NCBI RefSeq assembly: GCF_902497555.1
Contig: NZ_CABVGP010000004.1
Span: 372,001-436,000 of the forward strand
Origin: Amycolatopsis camponoti
Lineage (GTDB): Bacteria; Actinomycetota; Actinomycetes; Mycobacteriales; Pseudonocardiaceae
Length of the DNA: 64,000 nt
Direction: 5' to 3'
Shown here: piece by piece, positions 47,208-56,194 of the stretch
Numbering within the stretch: the stretch's first letter is position 1
Layout of the letters: every line of letters begins with the position of its first letter
Made by a program: the position numbers and the translations under genes
The notes under the pieces: generated by a model
The model's input: the letters and a program-made list of their open reading frames with translations, nothing else
What the model was told of the DNA's origin: nothing
The model's database searches: none

Positions 47208-48895
47208 CGGTTCTCCTTCGATCCCTCGGGGGTGTGGAAGTAACGCGCGCCGCGGGAAGCGGAGGCCACCGCGGCGACGACGGCCATCACCGCGGCCGCC
47301 GTGAACACGACCACCAGGCCGTGGTGGAACGGACCGGAGACCAGCTGCGGGAAGAACTCCCCGCCGGTCAGGGTCGAGCGGTCGGCCGGGGACAGCCCGG
47401 CCAGGACGTCCGGGCCGAGCAGGTGCCCGACCGGGTTGCTGCCGAGGAACGCGGCGAACAGCGTGCTCACCGGCGGCAGCTGGGCGACGCCGTCCGCGAC
47501 GGACGCCGGGACGCCGTGGGCCTGCAACCCGCTGGTCAACGTCTGCGGCAACGAAGACGCCAGCCCGGCGATCATCAGCGAGAAGAACACGCCGATCGAC
47601 AACGACGTCCCGGAGTTCTGGAACGTCGCCCGCATCCCGGAGGCGACCCCGCGCTGCTCGGTCGGCACACTGCTCATGATCGCCGAGGTGTTGGGCGCGG
47701 AGAACATGCCCTGGCCGATCCCGCTGAGGACGAGCAGCGCGGCGAACGCCGGATAGGGGAAGTCCACCGGCAACGCCAGCAACCCGAGGAACGCGGCCGC
47801 GACCAGCAAGAGCCCGCCGGTGGAGAACAGCCGGGCCCCGAACCGGTCGGACAGGTAGCCCGACACCGGACCCGCGACGAGGAACCCGACGGTCAGCGGC
47901 AGCAGGTAGATGCCCGCCCACAGCGGGGTGCGCTCGTAGTCGTAGCCGTGCAGGGGCAGCCAGATCCCCTGCAGCCAGATGATGAGCATGAACTGCATGC
48001 CACCCCGGGCGACCGAGGTCAGCAGCGCGGCGACGTTGCCGGCGGCGAACGCGCGGATCTTGAACAGCGAAAGCTGGAACATCGGCGCCGCGACGCGGGT
48101 CTCGATGAGGCCGAACAGCAGGAGCAGCAGCACGCCGGCGCCGATCCCGCCGAGCACCCACGGACTGCCCCAGCCGGTCGCGGCGCCGCCGTAGGGCTGG
48201 ATGCCGTAGGTGATCGCGGCCAGCAGCAACGCGGTCCCGGCGGCGAAGGTGACGTTGCCGCCCCAGTCGACCTTCGCGCGCTTGGGCGTCCCGACTTCGC
48301 GGAGGCTGCGGATCGACCAGATCGTGCCGAGCAACCCGAACGGGACGCTCACCCAGAACACGGCACGCCAATCGATCTCCGCGAGCAACCCGCCGACGAC
48401 CAGGCCGAGGAACTGGCCGGCCAGCGCGGTGATCTGGTTGACGCCGAGCGCCATGCCGCGTTGTTCCGCGGGGAAGGCGTCGGTGAGGATCGCGGCCGAG
48501 TTCGCCGTCAGCATCGAGCCGCCGACGGCTTGGACGATCCGCCAGCCGATCAGCCACAGCGCGCCGCCGCCCGCGTGGAACGGGTCGAACGACAGCGCGA
48601 CCGACGCGGCGCTGAAGACGACGAAGCCGAGGTTGTACATCTTGACGCGGCCGAACATGTCGCCGAGCCGCCCGAGCGTCACCACCAGCACGGCCTGGAC
48701 CAGCAGGTAGCCGAGGATCATCCAGAGCAGGTAGCCGATGTTGCCCGGGGCGAGGGGGTCGAGCCCGATGCCGCGGAAGATCGCGGGCAGCGAGATGATG
48801 ACGATCGAGCCGTCGAGCGCGGACATCAGCACGCCGAGCGTGGTGTTGGAGAGGGCGACCCACTTGTAGCGGCCGCTCGTGAGCTGCGTCGTCAC
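47204..48895 (-). CDS. 14-helix MFS drug exporter (DHA2/EmrB type)
   Basis: 563 residues from a GTG at 48895. First helix with LMSALDGSIVIISLPAI, LGRLGDMFGRVKMYNLGF loop, WRIVQAVGGSMLTANSAAIL (motif C region) and about 14 membrane spans, as in EmrB/QacA proton-driven exporters. The GTG overlaps the stop of the marR gene (GTGA), and the dienelactone hydrolase follows with a 4-nt overlap. The operon looks like a MarR-controlled export and detoxification unit; the compound is unknown. Confidence 0.92.
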   Translation of the reverse strand: MTTQLTSGRYKWVALSNTTLGVLMSALDGSIVIISLPAIFRGIGLDPLAPGNIGYLLWMILGYLLVQAVLVVTLGRLGDMFGRVKMYNLGFVVFSAASVALSFDPFHAGGGALWLIGWRIVQAVGGSMLTANSAAILTDAFPAEQRGMALGVNQITALAGQFLGLVVGGLLAEIDWRAVFWVSVPFGLLGTIWSIRSLREVGTPKRAKVDWGGNVTFAAGTALLLAAITYGIQPYGGAATGWGSPWVLGGIGAGVLLLLLFGLIETRVAAPMFQLSLFKIRAFAAGNVAALLTSVARGGMQFMLIIWLQGIWLPLHGYDYERTPLWAGIYLLPLTVGFLVAGPVSGYLSDRFGARLFSTGGLLLVAAAFLGLLALPVDFPYPAFAALLVLSGIGQGMFSAPNTSAIMSSVPTEQRGVASGMRATFQNSGTSLSIGVFFSLMIAGLASSLPQTLTSGLQAHGVPASVADGVAQLPPVSTLFAAFLGSNPVGHLLGPDVLAGLSPADRSTLTGGEFFPQLVSGPFHHGLVVVFTAAAVMAVVAAVASASRGARYFHTPEGSKENR

Positions 48896-49326
48896 AGCTC
48901 GTCCGCCAGCCGCTCGATCAGCGGGATGGCCGCGATCAGCTCGCGCTGCTCGGCCGCGGTGAACTTCTCGGCCAGCGCGGTCGCCATCTTCTCCGTCGTC
49001 CGCGAACGGCGGTCGGTGAGCAGCTTGACGCCGGTTTCGGTGACCGACATCAGTACCTTGCGGCCGTCGGAGTCGTCCTTGCGCCGCTCGACGAGCCCGC
49101 GGTCGACCAGCCCGGCCAGGGTCACACCCATGGCCTGCGGCTTGACGCGTTCGAGGTCGGCCAGACAGCCCGGCGTGGCCGGGCCCTCCCGGTCGAGCCG
49201 GGAGAGCACCGACCGTTCGGGCAGCGTCAGCTCCCCGACGACGTACCCCTGCCGCAGCCGCCGGATCACCCGGCCCAGCGCGACGCGCAGGTCGGCGCTG
49301 GCCTGGAGGAGGTCCTCGTCCGTCAC
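48892..49326 (-). CDS. MarR-family regulator
   Basis: About 144 residues from the GTG at 49326; a TTG three codons upstream (49335) is an alternative. Winged-helix pattern: LTLPERSVLSRLDREGPATP, LERVKPQAMGVTLAGLVDRG and the wing VERRKDDSDGRKVLMSVTE. First gene of the marR-MFS-hydrolase operon, so it likely controls its own operon in answer to the exported compound. The -10 hexamer ends about 7 bp before the GTG, which fits a leaderless mRNA. Confidence 0.9.
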   Translation of the reverse strand: MTDEDLLQASADLRVALGRVIRRLRQGYVVGELTLPERSVLSRLDREGPATPGCLADLERVKPQAMGVTLAGLVDRGLVERRKDDSDGRKVLMSVTETGVKLLTDRRSRTTEKMATALAEKFTAAEQRELIAAIPLIERLADEL

Positions 49327-49333
49327 GATCGTC

Positions 49334-49364
49334 AACCTAGACTGATAAACCTGGGTTGATCAAC
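49334..49364 (-). promoter_or_regulatory. Promoter and palindrome ahead of marR
   Basis: On the minus strand, TTGATC and TAGGTT are 18 bp apart (about 49362 down to 49334). The -35 lies inside the palindrome GTTGATCAAC (49355-49364), a likely MarR binding site. Confidence 0.5.
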
Positions 49365-49403
49365 TCGGACGGACCGGCCGTTATCGGGTGAGCCGGGAGC
49401 TTT

Positions 49404-49455
49404 CGGGTCGTGAGTGAGAAACAGTGTTCTAACCCGGTTTCTCACTCACGACCCG
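49404..49455. repeat. 52-bp palindromic element, copy 1 (probable terminator)
   Basis: Perfect 19-bp arms: CGGGTCGTGAGTGAGAAAC (49404-49422) and its complement (49437-49455), with a 14-nt loop AGTGTTCTAACCCG. It begins one base after the stop of the zinc operon's last gene. A near-identical element occurs at 58762-58809, so it is a repeated sequence family as well as a hairpin. Confidence 0.85.
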
Positions 49456-49456
49456 C

Positions 49457-50512
49457 CTACGCGAGAGGAGCGTGGACCGGGTCCCACTCGGGAAACGGGT
49501 CCGGCCCGGTCGGCTCACCCAGGCAGCCGTCCAGGGCCTTCAGGAGTGCTTCCCCCGCCAGATCGACGCCGATGAACACCAGCTCCTGCCGCGGTTCCGC
49601 GGCCATCCCGTGCGGCTCGAACCGGGCCACCGCGCCGGCCTGCGACCACAGCCGGGTCACCCCGGGCCGGGACGCCAGCGCGAAGAACCCCTTGGACCGC
49701 ACCACGGTCCCGAACTCGCCCGAGTCCAGCCGCCGCGTCACGAAGTCCCACAAAGCCGCCGGGTCGAACGCCCGCGACGCGCGGAAGACCACGCTGGAGA
49801 TCCCGTACTCCTCGGTCTCCGGCACGTGGTCCCCGTTCAGCTCGGCCACCCACCCCGGCGCCTCCTGGGCCCGTTCGGCGTCGTAGCGGCCGGTGCCGAA
49901 GACCCGGTCGAGGGGCACCTTCCCGAAGCTTCCGGTGACGACGTCCGCGGCGGGGTTCAGCCGTCGCAGCGTCGCCACCAGACGGTCGACGTCCGGGACG
50001 AGGTCCGTCTTGTTGAGCAGCAGTACGTCGGCGAACTCGACCTGGTCGACCAGCAGGTCGCTGACCGTCCGCTCGTCGCCGTCGTACTGGTCGAGCCGCC
50101 GCTCCACCAGCGAGTCGCCCGCCGCCAGCTCACGCGCGAAGTTCGCCGCGTCCACCACCGTCACCATCGTGTCGAGGTGGGCGACGGCGCCCAGGAAGGT
50201 GAACGTCGCCGCCACCGGCATCGGCTCGGAGATCCCGCTCGACTCGATCAGCACGTGGTCGAAACGGCCGTCCGAACACAGCGCGGCCACCTCCTCCAGG
50301 AGATCCTCGCGCAGGGTGCAGCAGATGCACCCGTTGGTCAGCTCGACGAGGCGCTCCTGCGAGCGCACGAGCGCCGCGTCGACGTTGACCTCGCTCATGT
50401 CGTTGACGATCACCGCCACCCGCAGCCCCGCGCGATTCGCGAGGATGTGGTTGAGCAGCGTCGTCTTGCCGGCGCCGAGGAAGCCGGACAGCACCGTGAC
50501 CGGGACCGTCAC
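49457..50512 (-). CDS. CobW/COG0523 GTPase, probable zinc metallochaperone
   Basis: 351 residues from a GTG that overlaps the rpmF stop by 4 nt. Complete GTPase motifs: Walker [14 protein letters not shown], the CxCC metal motif [21 protein letters not shown] and [11 protein letters not shown]0523 proteins of low-zinc operons hand scarce zinc to essential enzymes. Last gene of the minus-strand zinc-starvation operon, followed immediately by the palindromic element. Intact motifs contrast with its degenerate paralogue at the head of the same operon. Confidence 0.9.
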   Translation of the reverse strand: MTVPVTVLSGFLGAGKTTLLNHILANRAGLRVAVIVNDMSEVNVDAALVRSQERLVELTNGCICCTLREDLLEEVAALCSDGRFDHVLIESSGISEPMPVAATFTFLGAVAHLDTMVTVVDAANFARELAAGDSLVERRLDQYDGDERTVSDLLVDQVEFADVLLLNKTDLVPDVDRLVATLRRLNPAADVVTGSFGKVPLDRVFGTGRYDAERAQEAPGWVAELNGDHVPETEEYGISSVVFRASRAFDPAALWDFVTRRLDSGEFGTVVRSKGFFALASRPGVTRLWSQAGAVARFEPHGMAAEPRQELVFIGVDLAGEALLKALDGCLGEPTGPDPFPEWDPVHAPLA

Positions 50513-50658
50513 GAGTGGAAGTGCCGCATCAGCCGGCGCGGGACCAGCTGAACCTCGCCGTCGACCTTGATCGGCACCAGGTCCGGCACCGCGGCCTTCC
50601 ACTGCGAACGCCGGGAGCGGGTGTTGCTCCGCGACTTCTTGCGCTTCGGGACGGCCAT
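50509..50658 (-). CDS. rpmF: Ribosomal protein bL32, cysteine-free paralogue
   Basis: 49 residues, [20 protein letters not shown] start. It has no cysteines, so it cannot hold the zinc ribbon of the usual L32. Such zinc-independent copies replace the zinc-binding protein under zinc limitation, freeing metal. ATGA overlap with the L31 gene upstream and GTGA overlap with the CobW gene downstream show an operon. Confidence 0.92.
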   Translation of the reverse strand: MAVPKRKKSRSNTRSRRSQWKAAVPDLVPIKVDGEVQLVPRRLMRHFHS

Positions 50659-50912
50659 CAGCGCGTCCCCCGCTTCCCGTAGCGGCGGTGGAACTTCTCG
50701 ACCTGGCCGGCGCTGTCCATGATGCGCTGGGTGCCGGTCCAGAACGGGTGCGACCACGAGCTGATGTCGACCAGGACCAGCGGGTAGGTCCGGCCGTCGG
50801 ACCACTCGACGGTCTTGTCGGAGGTGATGGTGGAGCGGGTCAGGAACGCGTCGCCGGTGGACGAGTCCTTGAACACCACGGCGTGGTAGTCGGGGTGGAT
50901 GCTTGTCTTCAC
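50658..50912 (-). CDS. rpmE2: Ribosomal protein bL31, type B (zinc-independent)
   Basis: 84 residues from a GTG at 50912. Type B L31 pattern [40 protein letters not shown] and GRRYGKR-like tail ([10 protein letters not shown]). The CxxC pairs of zinc-binding L31 are missing. Expected to swap for the zinc form on the ribosome when zinc is scarce. Overlaps both neighbours by 4 nt or less. Confidence 0.94.
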   Translation of the reverse strand: MKTSIHPDYHAVVFKDSSTGDAFLTRSTITSDKTVEWSDGRTYPLVLVDISSWSHPFWTGTQRIMDSAGQVEKFHRRYGKRGTR

Positions 50913-52171
50913 TGGTCTTCCTTTCGGTTCACCGCGGTCGCGTCGTGCCGCGCCGGGTCGGTTTCGGTGTCCTCGCACGGCTCTTCGTGCCAGTCTCCGA
51001 ACGGGTCGGGGTAGCTCTGCCACTCCGCGGGTCCGGCGGCCAGTTCGTCTTCGGTCAGTAGAGCGCCGCGCAGGGCCGCGTCGATCTCATCGGGCGTTGT
51101 CTGGTCCGTCACCACGACGAGCTCCTGCGCGCGGTCGCCGTGCACCGGGTCCCAGCGCAGGGACGCCAGGGTGCGGCGCTCGGGGGAGACGTCCGTCCAC
51201 GCCGGACCGTCCGGCGCCGCGAGCCACGGCCCGGCGTGGCCGATGCCCAGCCCGCCGCCCGCCGACTCGATCCAGAACGCGACGTCCGGCTGGCTCGCGA
51301 CCCACGCGCGCCCGCGGGTCCGGACGACGCCGTCGAGCAGGACGTCCAGCGCGTCGTGGAGCCGTTCGGGGTGGAACGGGCGCTGCGCGGTGAACGTGAC
51401 CAGGCCGATGCCGCAGTCGACGTGCACGGGCGGCTCGCCGCGCAGCAACGCGCCGTGCATGTCGGTGACCTCGCCGCGGCGGGCATCGGACGGGACGGCG
51501 TCGAGCACGCTGTGCCCGTCGATCCGGGACAGCTCGAGGCGGGGGACCGACGGCGCGACCCGGTCGAGCACCGCGGACGCCTTCGCCGCGGTCCACGCGT
51601 CGCCGGCCGCGCCGGCCAGCACGAGGACGTCGGCGAACTCGACCTGCGAGAGCGCCACCTGGGCGACCGTGCGCTCGTCCTCCGGGCCGGCCCGCAGGTT
51701 CCGCTCGGCGAGGACGTCGTCGCCGGTCGCGTCGGCGAGGAAGGTCGCGCAGTCCACGACGGTGAGCACGGCGCGCAGGTCGACGTCGTCGCTCACCGGG
51801 TGGTCGCCGACCAGGACGTTCCGGATCGCCCAGCTGACCGGCTCCGGCTCCATGGCCTCGTCGAGCCGGACGACGATCCGGCGGACCTGCGGCAGCCGGG
51901 CGAGGTGCCGCAGCAGCGGGAGCAGGTCCTCGCGCAGGGTGCACGACACGCAGCCGTGGGCCAGCTCGAGGACGGACAGCTGGTCGCGCTGCTCCAGCCG
52001 CAGCCGGCGGCGGACGACGCCGGAGTGGATCTCGCGCAGGTCGTGGTGGACGACGGCGGTGCCGGGCTCGGCCACGCGCAGCAGCTCGGCGAGCGTGGCG
52101 TTCGGTCCCGGGGCGAGGCCGCTCACGAGGACGAGCGGGACACCGGGACGGGGGGTCTGCTTGAGGGTCAC
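50909..52171 (-). CDS. CobW-like protein without P-loop (pseudo-GTPase)
   Basis: 420 residues from a GTG at 52171. Overall CobW/COG0523 layout: LVLVSGL strand at the start, [39 protein letters not shown] and a C-terminal CobW_C-like half ([24 protein letters not shown]). The nucleotide features are lost: [14 protein letters not shown] stands where GxxGxGKTT should be, CxCC reads CVSC, and NKxD is replaced by AGAAGD. It is the first gene of the low-zinc operon, 78 bp from the divergent rpmB. It probably works without GTP hydrolysis, as a regulator or partner of the intact CobW at 49457. Confidence 0.85.
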   Translation of the reverse strand: MTLKQTPRPGVPLVLVSGLAPGPNATLAELLRVAEPGTAVVHHDLREIHSGVVRRRLRLEQRDQLSVLELAHGCVSCTLREDLLPLLRHLARLPQVRRIVVRLDEAMEPEPVSWAIRNVLVGDHPVSDDVDLRAVLTVVDCATFLADATGDDVLAERNLRAGPEDERTVAQVALSQVEFADVLVLAGAAGDAWTAAKASAVLDRVAPSVPRLELSRIDGHSVLDAVPSDARRGEVTDMHGALLRGEPPVHVDCGIGLVTFTAQRPFHPERLHDALDVLLDGVVRTRGRAWVASQPDVAFWIESAGGGLGIGHAGPWLAAPDGPAWTDVSPERRTLASLRWDPVHGDRAQELVVVTDQTTPDEIDAALRGALLTEDELAAGPAEWQSYPDPFGDWHEEPCEDTETDPARHDATAVNRKEDQ

Positions 52172-52213
52172 TGCGGCTCCAGGAATACGGGCGGGGTACG
52201 GTGCGTAGAGTAA

Positions 52214-52236
52214 ATGAAAACGACAACCACTATCAA
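52214..52236. promoter_or_regulatory. Candidate Zur box of the divergent low-zinc operons
   Basis: ATGAAAACGACAACCACTATCAA, an AT-richer stretch with TGAAAAC on one side and a degenerate complement TATCA on the other, as in actinobacterial Zur boxes. It lies in the 78-bp gap between the CobW-like gene (minus) and rpmB (plus), both of which lead zinc-sparing operons. Confidence 0.7.
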
Positions 52237-52249
52237 CTCGGGAGGGTCC

Positions 52250-52486
52250 GTGTCCGCCGTGTGCCAGGTCACCGGCCGCAAGCCGGGCTACGGCAAGCAG
52301 GTCTCGCACTCGCACCGCCGCACGTCGCGGCGGTGGGAGCCGAACCTGCAGAGCCGTCGCTACTTCGTGCCCAGTGCCGGCCGCTGGGTGCGCCTGCGCG
52401 TCTCCGCCAAGGGCATGAAGACGATCGACAAGCGCGGTATCGAGGCCGTCGTGGCCGAATTGAAGGCAAGGGGAGTGAAGCTGTAA
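52250..52486 (+). CDS. rpmB: Ribosomal protein bL28, low-zinc paralogue
   Basis: 78 residues from the GTG at 52250, with GGAGGG upstream. L28 pattern [33 protein letters not shown] and a C-terminal [12 protein letters not shown]. Only one cysteine is left (in VCQVTG), so no zinc ribbon is possible. First gene of the plus-strand zinc-starvation operon; its stop shares a base with the next start (TAATG). Confidence 0.93.
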   Translation: MSAVCQVTGRKPGYGKQVSHSHRRTSRRWEPNLQSRRYFVPSAGRWVRLRVSAKGMKTIDKRGIEAVVAELKARGVKL

Positions 52487-52653
52487 TGGCGAAGAGCACC
52501 GACATCCGCCCGATCATCAAGCTGCGGTCCACCGCGGGTACGGGCTACACCTACGTCACGAAGAAGAACCGGCGGAACGACCCCGACCGGATGGTCCTGC
52601 GCAAGTACGACCCGGTTGCGCGCGAGCACGTCGAGTTCAAGGAAGAGCGCTGA
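52486..52653 (+). CDS. rpmG: Ribosomal protein bL33, cysteine-free paralogue
   Basis: 55 residues: [55 protein letters not shown]. The CxxC pairs of zinc-binding L33 are absent. Replaces the zinc form during limitation. Starts inside the stop of rpmB and ends in the start of rpsN. Confidence 0.94.
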   Translation: MAKSTDIRPIIKLRSTAGTGYTYVTKKNRRNDPDRMVLRKYDPVAREHVEFKEER

Positions 52654-52958
52654 TGGCGAAGAAGTCCAAGATCGCGAAGAACGAGCAGCGGAAGGTGGTC
52701 GCGGCGCGCCACGTCGAACGCCGCCGCGCGCTCAAGGCCGTGATCGCTTCGCCGTCGTCCTCGCCGGACGAGAAGGGCGAAGCCGTTGTCGCGCTGCAGA
52801 AGCTGCCGCGCGACGCGAGCCCGACGCGCATCCGCAACCGGGACGCCGCCGACGGACGGCCGCGGGGGTACCTGCGCAAGTTCGGGTTGTCGCGGGTGAA
52901 GATGCGTCAGGCCGCGCACAACGGCGAGCTGCCCGGCGTCACGAAGTCGAGCTGGTGA
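52653..52958 (+). CDS. rpsN: Ribosomal protein uS14, long zinc-independent form
   Basis: 101 residues, the length of the zinc-free S14 (the zinc form is about 61). Start [20 protein letters not shown], end [20 protein letters not shown] then [17 protein letters not shown]. No CxxC motifs. Overlaps rpmG (TGATG) and rpsR (GTGA). Confidence 0.95.
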   Translation: MAKKSKIAKNEQRKVVAARHVERRRALKAVIASPSSSPDEKGEAVVALQKLPRDASPTRIRNRDAADGRPRGYLRKFGLSRVKMRQAAHNGELPGVTKSSW

Positions 52959-53209
52959 GCCGGATGCCGAAGCCGAACCGCGACCGGCCCGGCAAGCGCA
53001 AGGTGAACCTGCTGCACGCCCAGCGGATCACCCACGTCGACTGGAAGGACGTCGAGCTGCTGCGGAAGTTCATCTCCGACCGGGGCAAGATCCGGGCCCG
53101 CCGCGTGACGGGATTGACGCCGCAGCAACAGAAGCAGGTCGCCACGGCGATCAAGAACGCGCGCGAGATGGCCCTGCTGCCGTACCCGGCGTCGGGCCGG
53201 GCCGGCTGA
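52955..53209 (+). CDS. rpsR: Ribosomal protein bS18 paralogue
   Basis: 84 residues from a GTG overlapping the rpsN stop; an ATG at 52964 is an alternative. S18 core [40 protein letters not shown] and [14 protein letters not shown]. No cysteines. Last gene of the plus-strand low-zinc operon. The 211 bp to the next gene show no further gene. Confidence 0.94.
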   Translation: MSRMPKPNRDRPGKRKVNLLHAQRITHVDWKDVELLRKFISDRGKIRARRVTGLTPQQQKQVATAIKNAREMALLPYPASGRAG

Positions 53210-53420
53210 AGCCCGGACGCGCGGGCCGGGCGGGCGCGACCACACCCGCCCGGCTGCCCGTCGGGCCGGTGAACCGTGACCTGTTCGTGGCCGCGGACCG
53301 GTCTCGCACGTGGCGTGACCCACGCTGGGCCGGCGCGCCGGTGAACCGCCGACAAACCTCCGCCTTCCTCCCCGCCACCACCCTCAACGGAGGCGCTTCG
53401 CGCCGCTGTATCTTCCCAGC

Positions 53421-54647
53421 ATGGACGACCCGCACTACCTCTCCGGCCTCCGGCTCACGGGCCGCCGCGTCGTGCTGTTCGGCGGCGGCAGCGTGGCCCA
53501 GCGACGGCTGCCCCGGCTGATCGGCGCGGGTGCCCGCGTCGAACTGGTGTCGCCGCACACGACGCCGTCGGTGCAGGGGATGGTGGACGCCGGGGAGCTG
53601 GTCTGGCACGAGCGCCGCTACACCGAGGGCGACCTCAAGGACGCCTGGTACGCGCTGGCCTGCACGAACGACCCGTCGGTGAACGCGGAGATCTGCGCCG
53701 AGGCCGAGCGCGAGCGGGTGTTCTGCGTCCGCGCCGACGAGGGCGAGTCCGGGTCCGCGGTGACCCCGGCGTCGGGCCGGCACGGCGGCCTCCTGTTCGG
53801 GGTCCTCTCCGGTGGTGAGCCGCTGCGCTCGGCCGCGGTCCGCGACTCGATGCTGGACGGCCTGCACAACGGCACGATCGAGGACGGCCGTCAGCCGCAC
53901 CCGGAGGGCAGCCTGCCCGGGGTCGCGCTGGTCGGCGGCGGTCCCGGCGACCCGGAGCTGATCACGGTCCGCGGCCGCCGGCTGCTCTCGCGCGCGGACG
54001 TCGTGGTCGTCGACCGGCTGGCACCCCGCGAGCTGCTCGACGAGCTGGCGCCCGAGGTCGAGATCGTCGACGCGGCGAAGATCCCGTACGGCCGCGCGGC
54101 CAGCCAGGACGTCATCAACAGCACGCTGATCGAGCGGGCCAAGGAAGGCAAGTTCGTCGTCCGGCTCAAGGGCGGCGACCCGTACCTGTTCGGCCGCGGC
54201 TTCGAAGAGGTGCTGGCCTGCGCCGAGGCGGGCGTCCCGGTGACGATGGTCCCGGGCATCACGAGCGCGTTCGCGGTCCCGGCGGTGGCGGACGTCCCGG
54301 TGACCCACCGCGGCGTCGCGCACGAGGTGGTGGTCGTCTCCGGCCACGTCGCCCCGGGCGACGACCGGTCGCTGGTCGACTGGGAGCTGCTGGCGCGGAT
54401 GCGCGGGACCATCGTCCTGATGATGGGCGTCGAGCGCCTCCCTCAGTTCGCGAAGGCCCTCCTCGACGGCGGCCGCCCGTCGGACACCCCGGTGGCGATC
54501 ATCGAAGACGGCACGATGCGCACCCAGCGGGCCTTGAGGTCCACTTTGGACACGGTGGTCACCGACGCGGCGGCGTCGGGAGTCCGCCCGCCGGCGATCA
54601 TCGTGATCGGCCCGGTGGCCGGTCTCGCGCCGGTTCAGTCCTCGTAG
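53421..54647 (+). CDS. cysG: Siroheme synthase fusion: precorrin-2 dehydrogenase plus uroporphyrinogen-III methyltransferase
   Basis: 408 residues. Residues 1-150: NAD-binding dehydrogenase domain, VVLFGGGSVAQRRLPRLIGA and ACTNDPSVNAEI. Residues 165-400: SUMT domain with VALVGGGPGDPELITVRG, VRLKGGDPYLFGRGFEE and VTMVPGITSAFAVPA. The fused protein makes sirohydrochlorin (siroheme or B12 precursor) from uroporphyrinogen III. A CysG-type ferrochelatase activity cannot be judged from sequence. No sulfite or nitrite reductase gene is next to it. Its 3' end overlaps the convergent P-loop gene by 50 bp. Confidence 0.92.
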   Translation: MDDPHYLSGLRLTGRRVVLFGGGSVAQRRLPRLIGAGARVELVSPHTTPSVQGMVDAGELVWHERRYTEGDLKDAWYALACTNDPSVNAEICAEAERERVFCVRADEGESGSAVTPASGRHGGLLFGVLSGGEPLRSAAVRDSMLDGLHNGTIEDGRQPHPEGSLPGVALVGGGPGDPELITVRGRRLLSRADVVVVDRLAPRELLDELAPEVEIVDAAKIPYGRAASQDVINSTLIERAKEGKFVVRLKGGDPYLFGRGFEEVLACAEAGVPVTMVPGITSAFAVPAVADVPVTHRGVAHEVVVVSGHVAPGDDRSLVDWELLARMRGTIVLMMGVERLPQFAKALLDGGRPSDTPVAIIEDGTMRTQRALRSTLDTVVTDAAASGVRPPAIIVIGPVAGLAPVQSS

Positions 54648-55176
54648 GAGCCGGCCGGCCGGCCGCGGCGAGGATCGCGTCGGCGACCTCGGGCAGCGGC
54701 CGGCAGCCGTCGACGACAATCGTCGCTCCGAGCCGTCGATCGGCGGCCTCGGCACCTTCGTTGGCGTCGAGTGCCGCCGCCAGCTCCTCCGGGTGCTTGC
54801 CGAAGCTGTTCGAAGTGCGGTTCAGGAGCCGGTGCCGGAGCGTGTCGTCATCGACCACCAGGCAGACCACGAAGTCGAAGAGGTCCCGCACCTCGTCGTC
54901 GTTTTCGGTGGAGCCGCAGAAGAACGCGATGCCGCCGCTCGCCTTCGCCGCGAGGGCCTCGACCTCCGTGCGGCTCGTCTGCCACCCGAAGCGGTCGAGC
55001 CAGCCCGCGGGCACCGGATCCGGGGGATCGACGACGACCTGCCCGCTCGTCCGGTCCACCCAGTGGTTGTAGCCCTCCCGGTCCGCGTCGACCGCGTGCT
55101 CGCCCCGGCTCTTCAGGAGCGCGCAGACCGCCGACTTGCCGGCTCCCGAGTTGCCCGTCACCCACACCAGGGGCAC
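54598..55176 (-). CDS. Small P-loop NTPase / nucleotide-kinase-like protein
   Basis: 192 residues from a GTG at 55176, with GAGGA upstream. Begins VPLVWVTGNSGAGKSAVCAL, a Walker A right at the N-terminus, then VDADREGYNHWVD and a shikimate/adenylate-kinase-like middle with RTEVEALAA, FFCGSTEND and HRLLNRTSNSFGKHPEE. Similar proteins are annotated only as AAA or kinase-like ATPases; substrate unknown. Starts 4 bp after the alpha/beta hydrolase gene, so they share an operon. Confidence 0.82.
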   Translation of the reverse strand: MPLVWVTGNSGAGKSAVCALLKSRGEHAVDADREGYNHWVDRTSGQVVVDPPDPVPAGWLDRFGWQTSRTEVEALAAKASGGIAFFCGSTENDDEVRDLFDFVVCLVVDDDTLRHRLLNRTSNSFGKHPEELAAALDANEGAEAADRRLGATIVVDGCRPLPEVADAILAAAGRPAPTRTEPARDRPPGRSR

Positions 55177-55180
55177 CGGT

Positions 55181-56059
55181 TCAGTCCTCGTAGCAGCTCG
55201 CGGCGAAGTCCCGGATCGCGTCCGACAGCCGGGTCGGGTCGAGCCTGAGCTCCACCGGGCTCCGGGCCTGGACGAACTCCGCGTCCGGCATGTCGACCGC
55301 CAGGGTGTCCGCGTCACCGAACGGGTGGATCGGGTCGCCCTGGTGGCCGATCACCAGCGCGCGCGTCGCGATCTTGCGGCGCAGGGACTTCGGCGGCGCG
55401 ATGCGGCCGAACAGGACGCCGTGCAGCAACGCCGCCATCGGGGCCGGGCGCTGGGACAGCGTGTCCGTCACGACGTCGACCCACTGGTTGCCGTGCGGGA
55501 CCACGGACGCCAGCAGCGCGACCGCCTGCACGGTGATCGGCAGGAACCGGGCCGCCATCAGCAGCGGTGCGAACGTGAACAGCCCCGCGACGATCGCGTT
55601 GTCCAGCACCGGCATCTCGACGATCAGCCCGCGGACCCGCTCCGGCGCCCGCACCGCGACCTCCAGCGAGACGTTCGCCCCGAGCGACGTCCCGCCGATC
55701 ACCGCGGAGGGGACCTCGAGGTGGTCGAGCAACGCCAGGGTCTGCTCGGCGAACGACGGCATCGAGTAGAGCCACGACTCGGTCGGCCGGTCGGAGTCGC
55801 CGTGGCCGAGCAGGTCGAGCGTGACCACCCGGAACCCGGCGCGGGCCAGCCGGCGCGCGAGCGGGGCGTGCATCCGGCGGGTCAGCATGATGCCGTGGGT
55901 GAGGACGACGACCTTGTCGCCGCTGCCGAACTCGGTGTACCAGAGCCGGTGGCCCTCGTGGTCGAACGAGCCGGTCAGCTCGATCGGGCGGGACTCACGC
56001 CGGGCGGACGGGGCCGGGGGTTCCGGCTCGATCAGGGGCGCGCTGCTGGCCGGGCTCAT
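55181..56059 (-). CDS. Alpha/beta hydrolase
   Basis: 292 residues from the ATG at 56059 (GGGAGG ten bases upstream); a GTG at 56089 is possible. Fold features: VVVLTHGIMLTRRMHAPLAR, LDLLGHGDSDRP, nucleophile elbow GGTSLGANVS and a late GHQGDPIHPFGDA with Asp. The catalytic His is not obvious in the final segment; the HP of DPIHPFG is the closest. Substrate unknown. First gene of a pair with the small P-loop gene. Confidence 0.85.
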   Translation of the reverse strand: MSPASSAPLIEPEPPAPSARRESRPIELTGSFDHEGHRLWYTEFGSGDKVVVLTHGIMLTRRMHAPLARRLARAGFRVVTLDLLGHGDSDRPTESWLYSMPSFAEQTLALLDHLEVPSAVIGGTSLGANVSLEVAVRAPERVRGLIVEMPVLDNAIVAGLFTFAPLLMAARFLPITVQAVALLASVVPHGNQWVDVVTDTLSQRPAPMAALLHGVLFGRIAPPKSLRRKIATRALVIGHQGDPIHPFGDADTLAVDMPDAEFVQARSPVELRLDPTRLSDAIRDFAASCYED

Positions 56060-56194
56060 GTCCCACCGTCCTCCCCGCGTCGTGGTCACCTACGTCCAGG
56101 AAAACATCCCGTGACCTCGTCGGCACAGTGACCCTTGCGTCAATTGACAACGTGCCAATGGCGGCCCGTCGCGGCCATGGGTCAAGATGACCCC

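Noticed and set aside
46467..48863. A single large frame spanning dienelactone hydrolase and MFS genes
   Set aside because: The frame merely reads through from a shadow of the MFS gene. The hydrolase has its own ATG at 47207 with a ribosome site, and the MFS gene ends at 47204.
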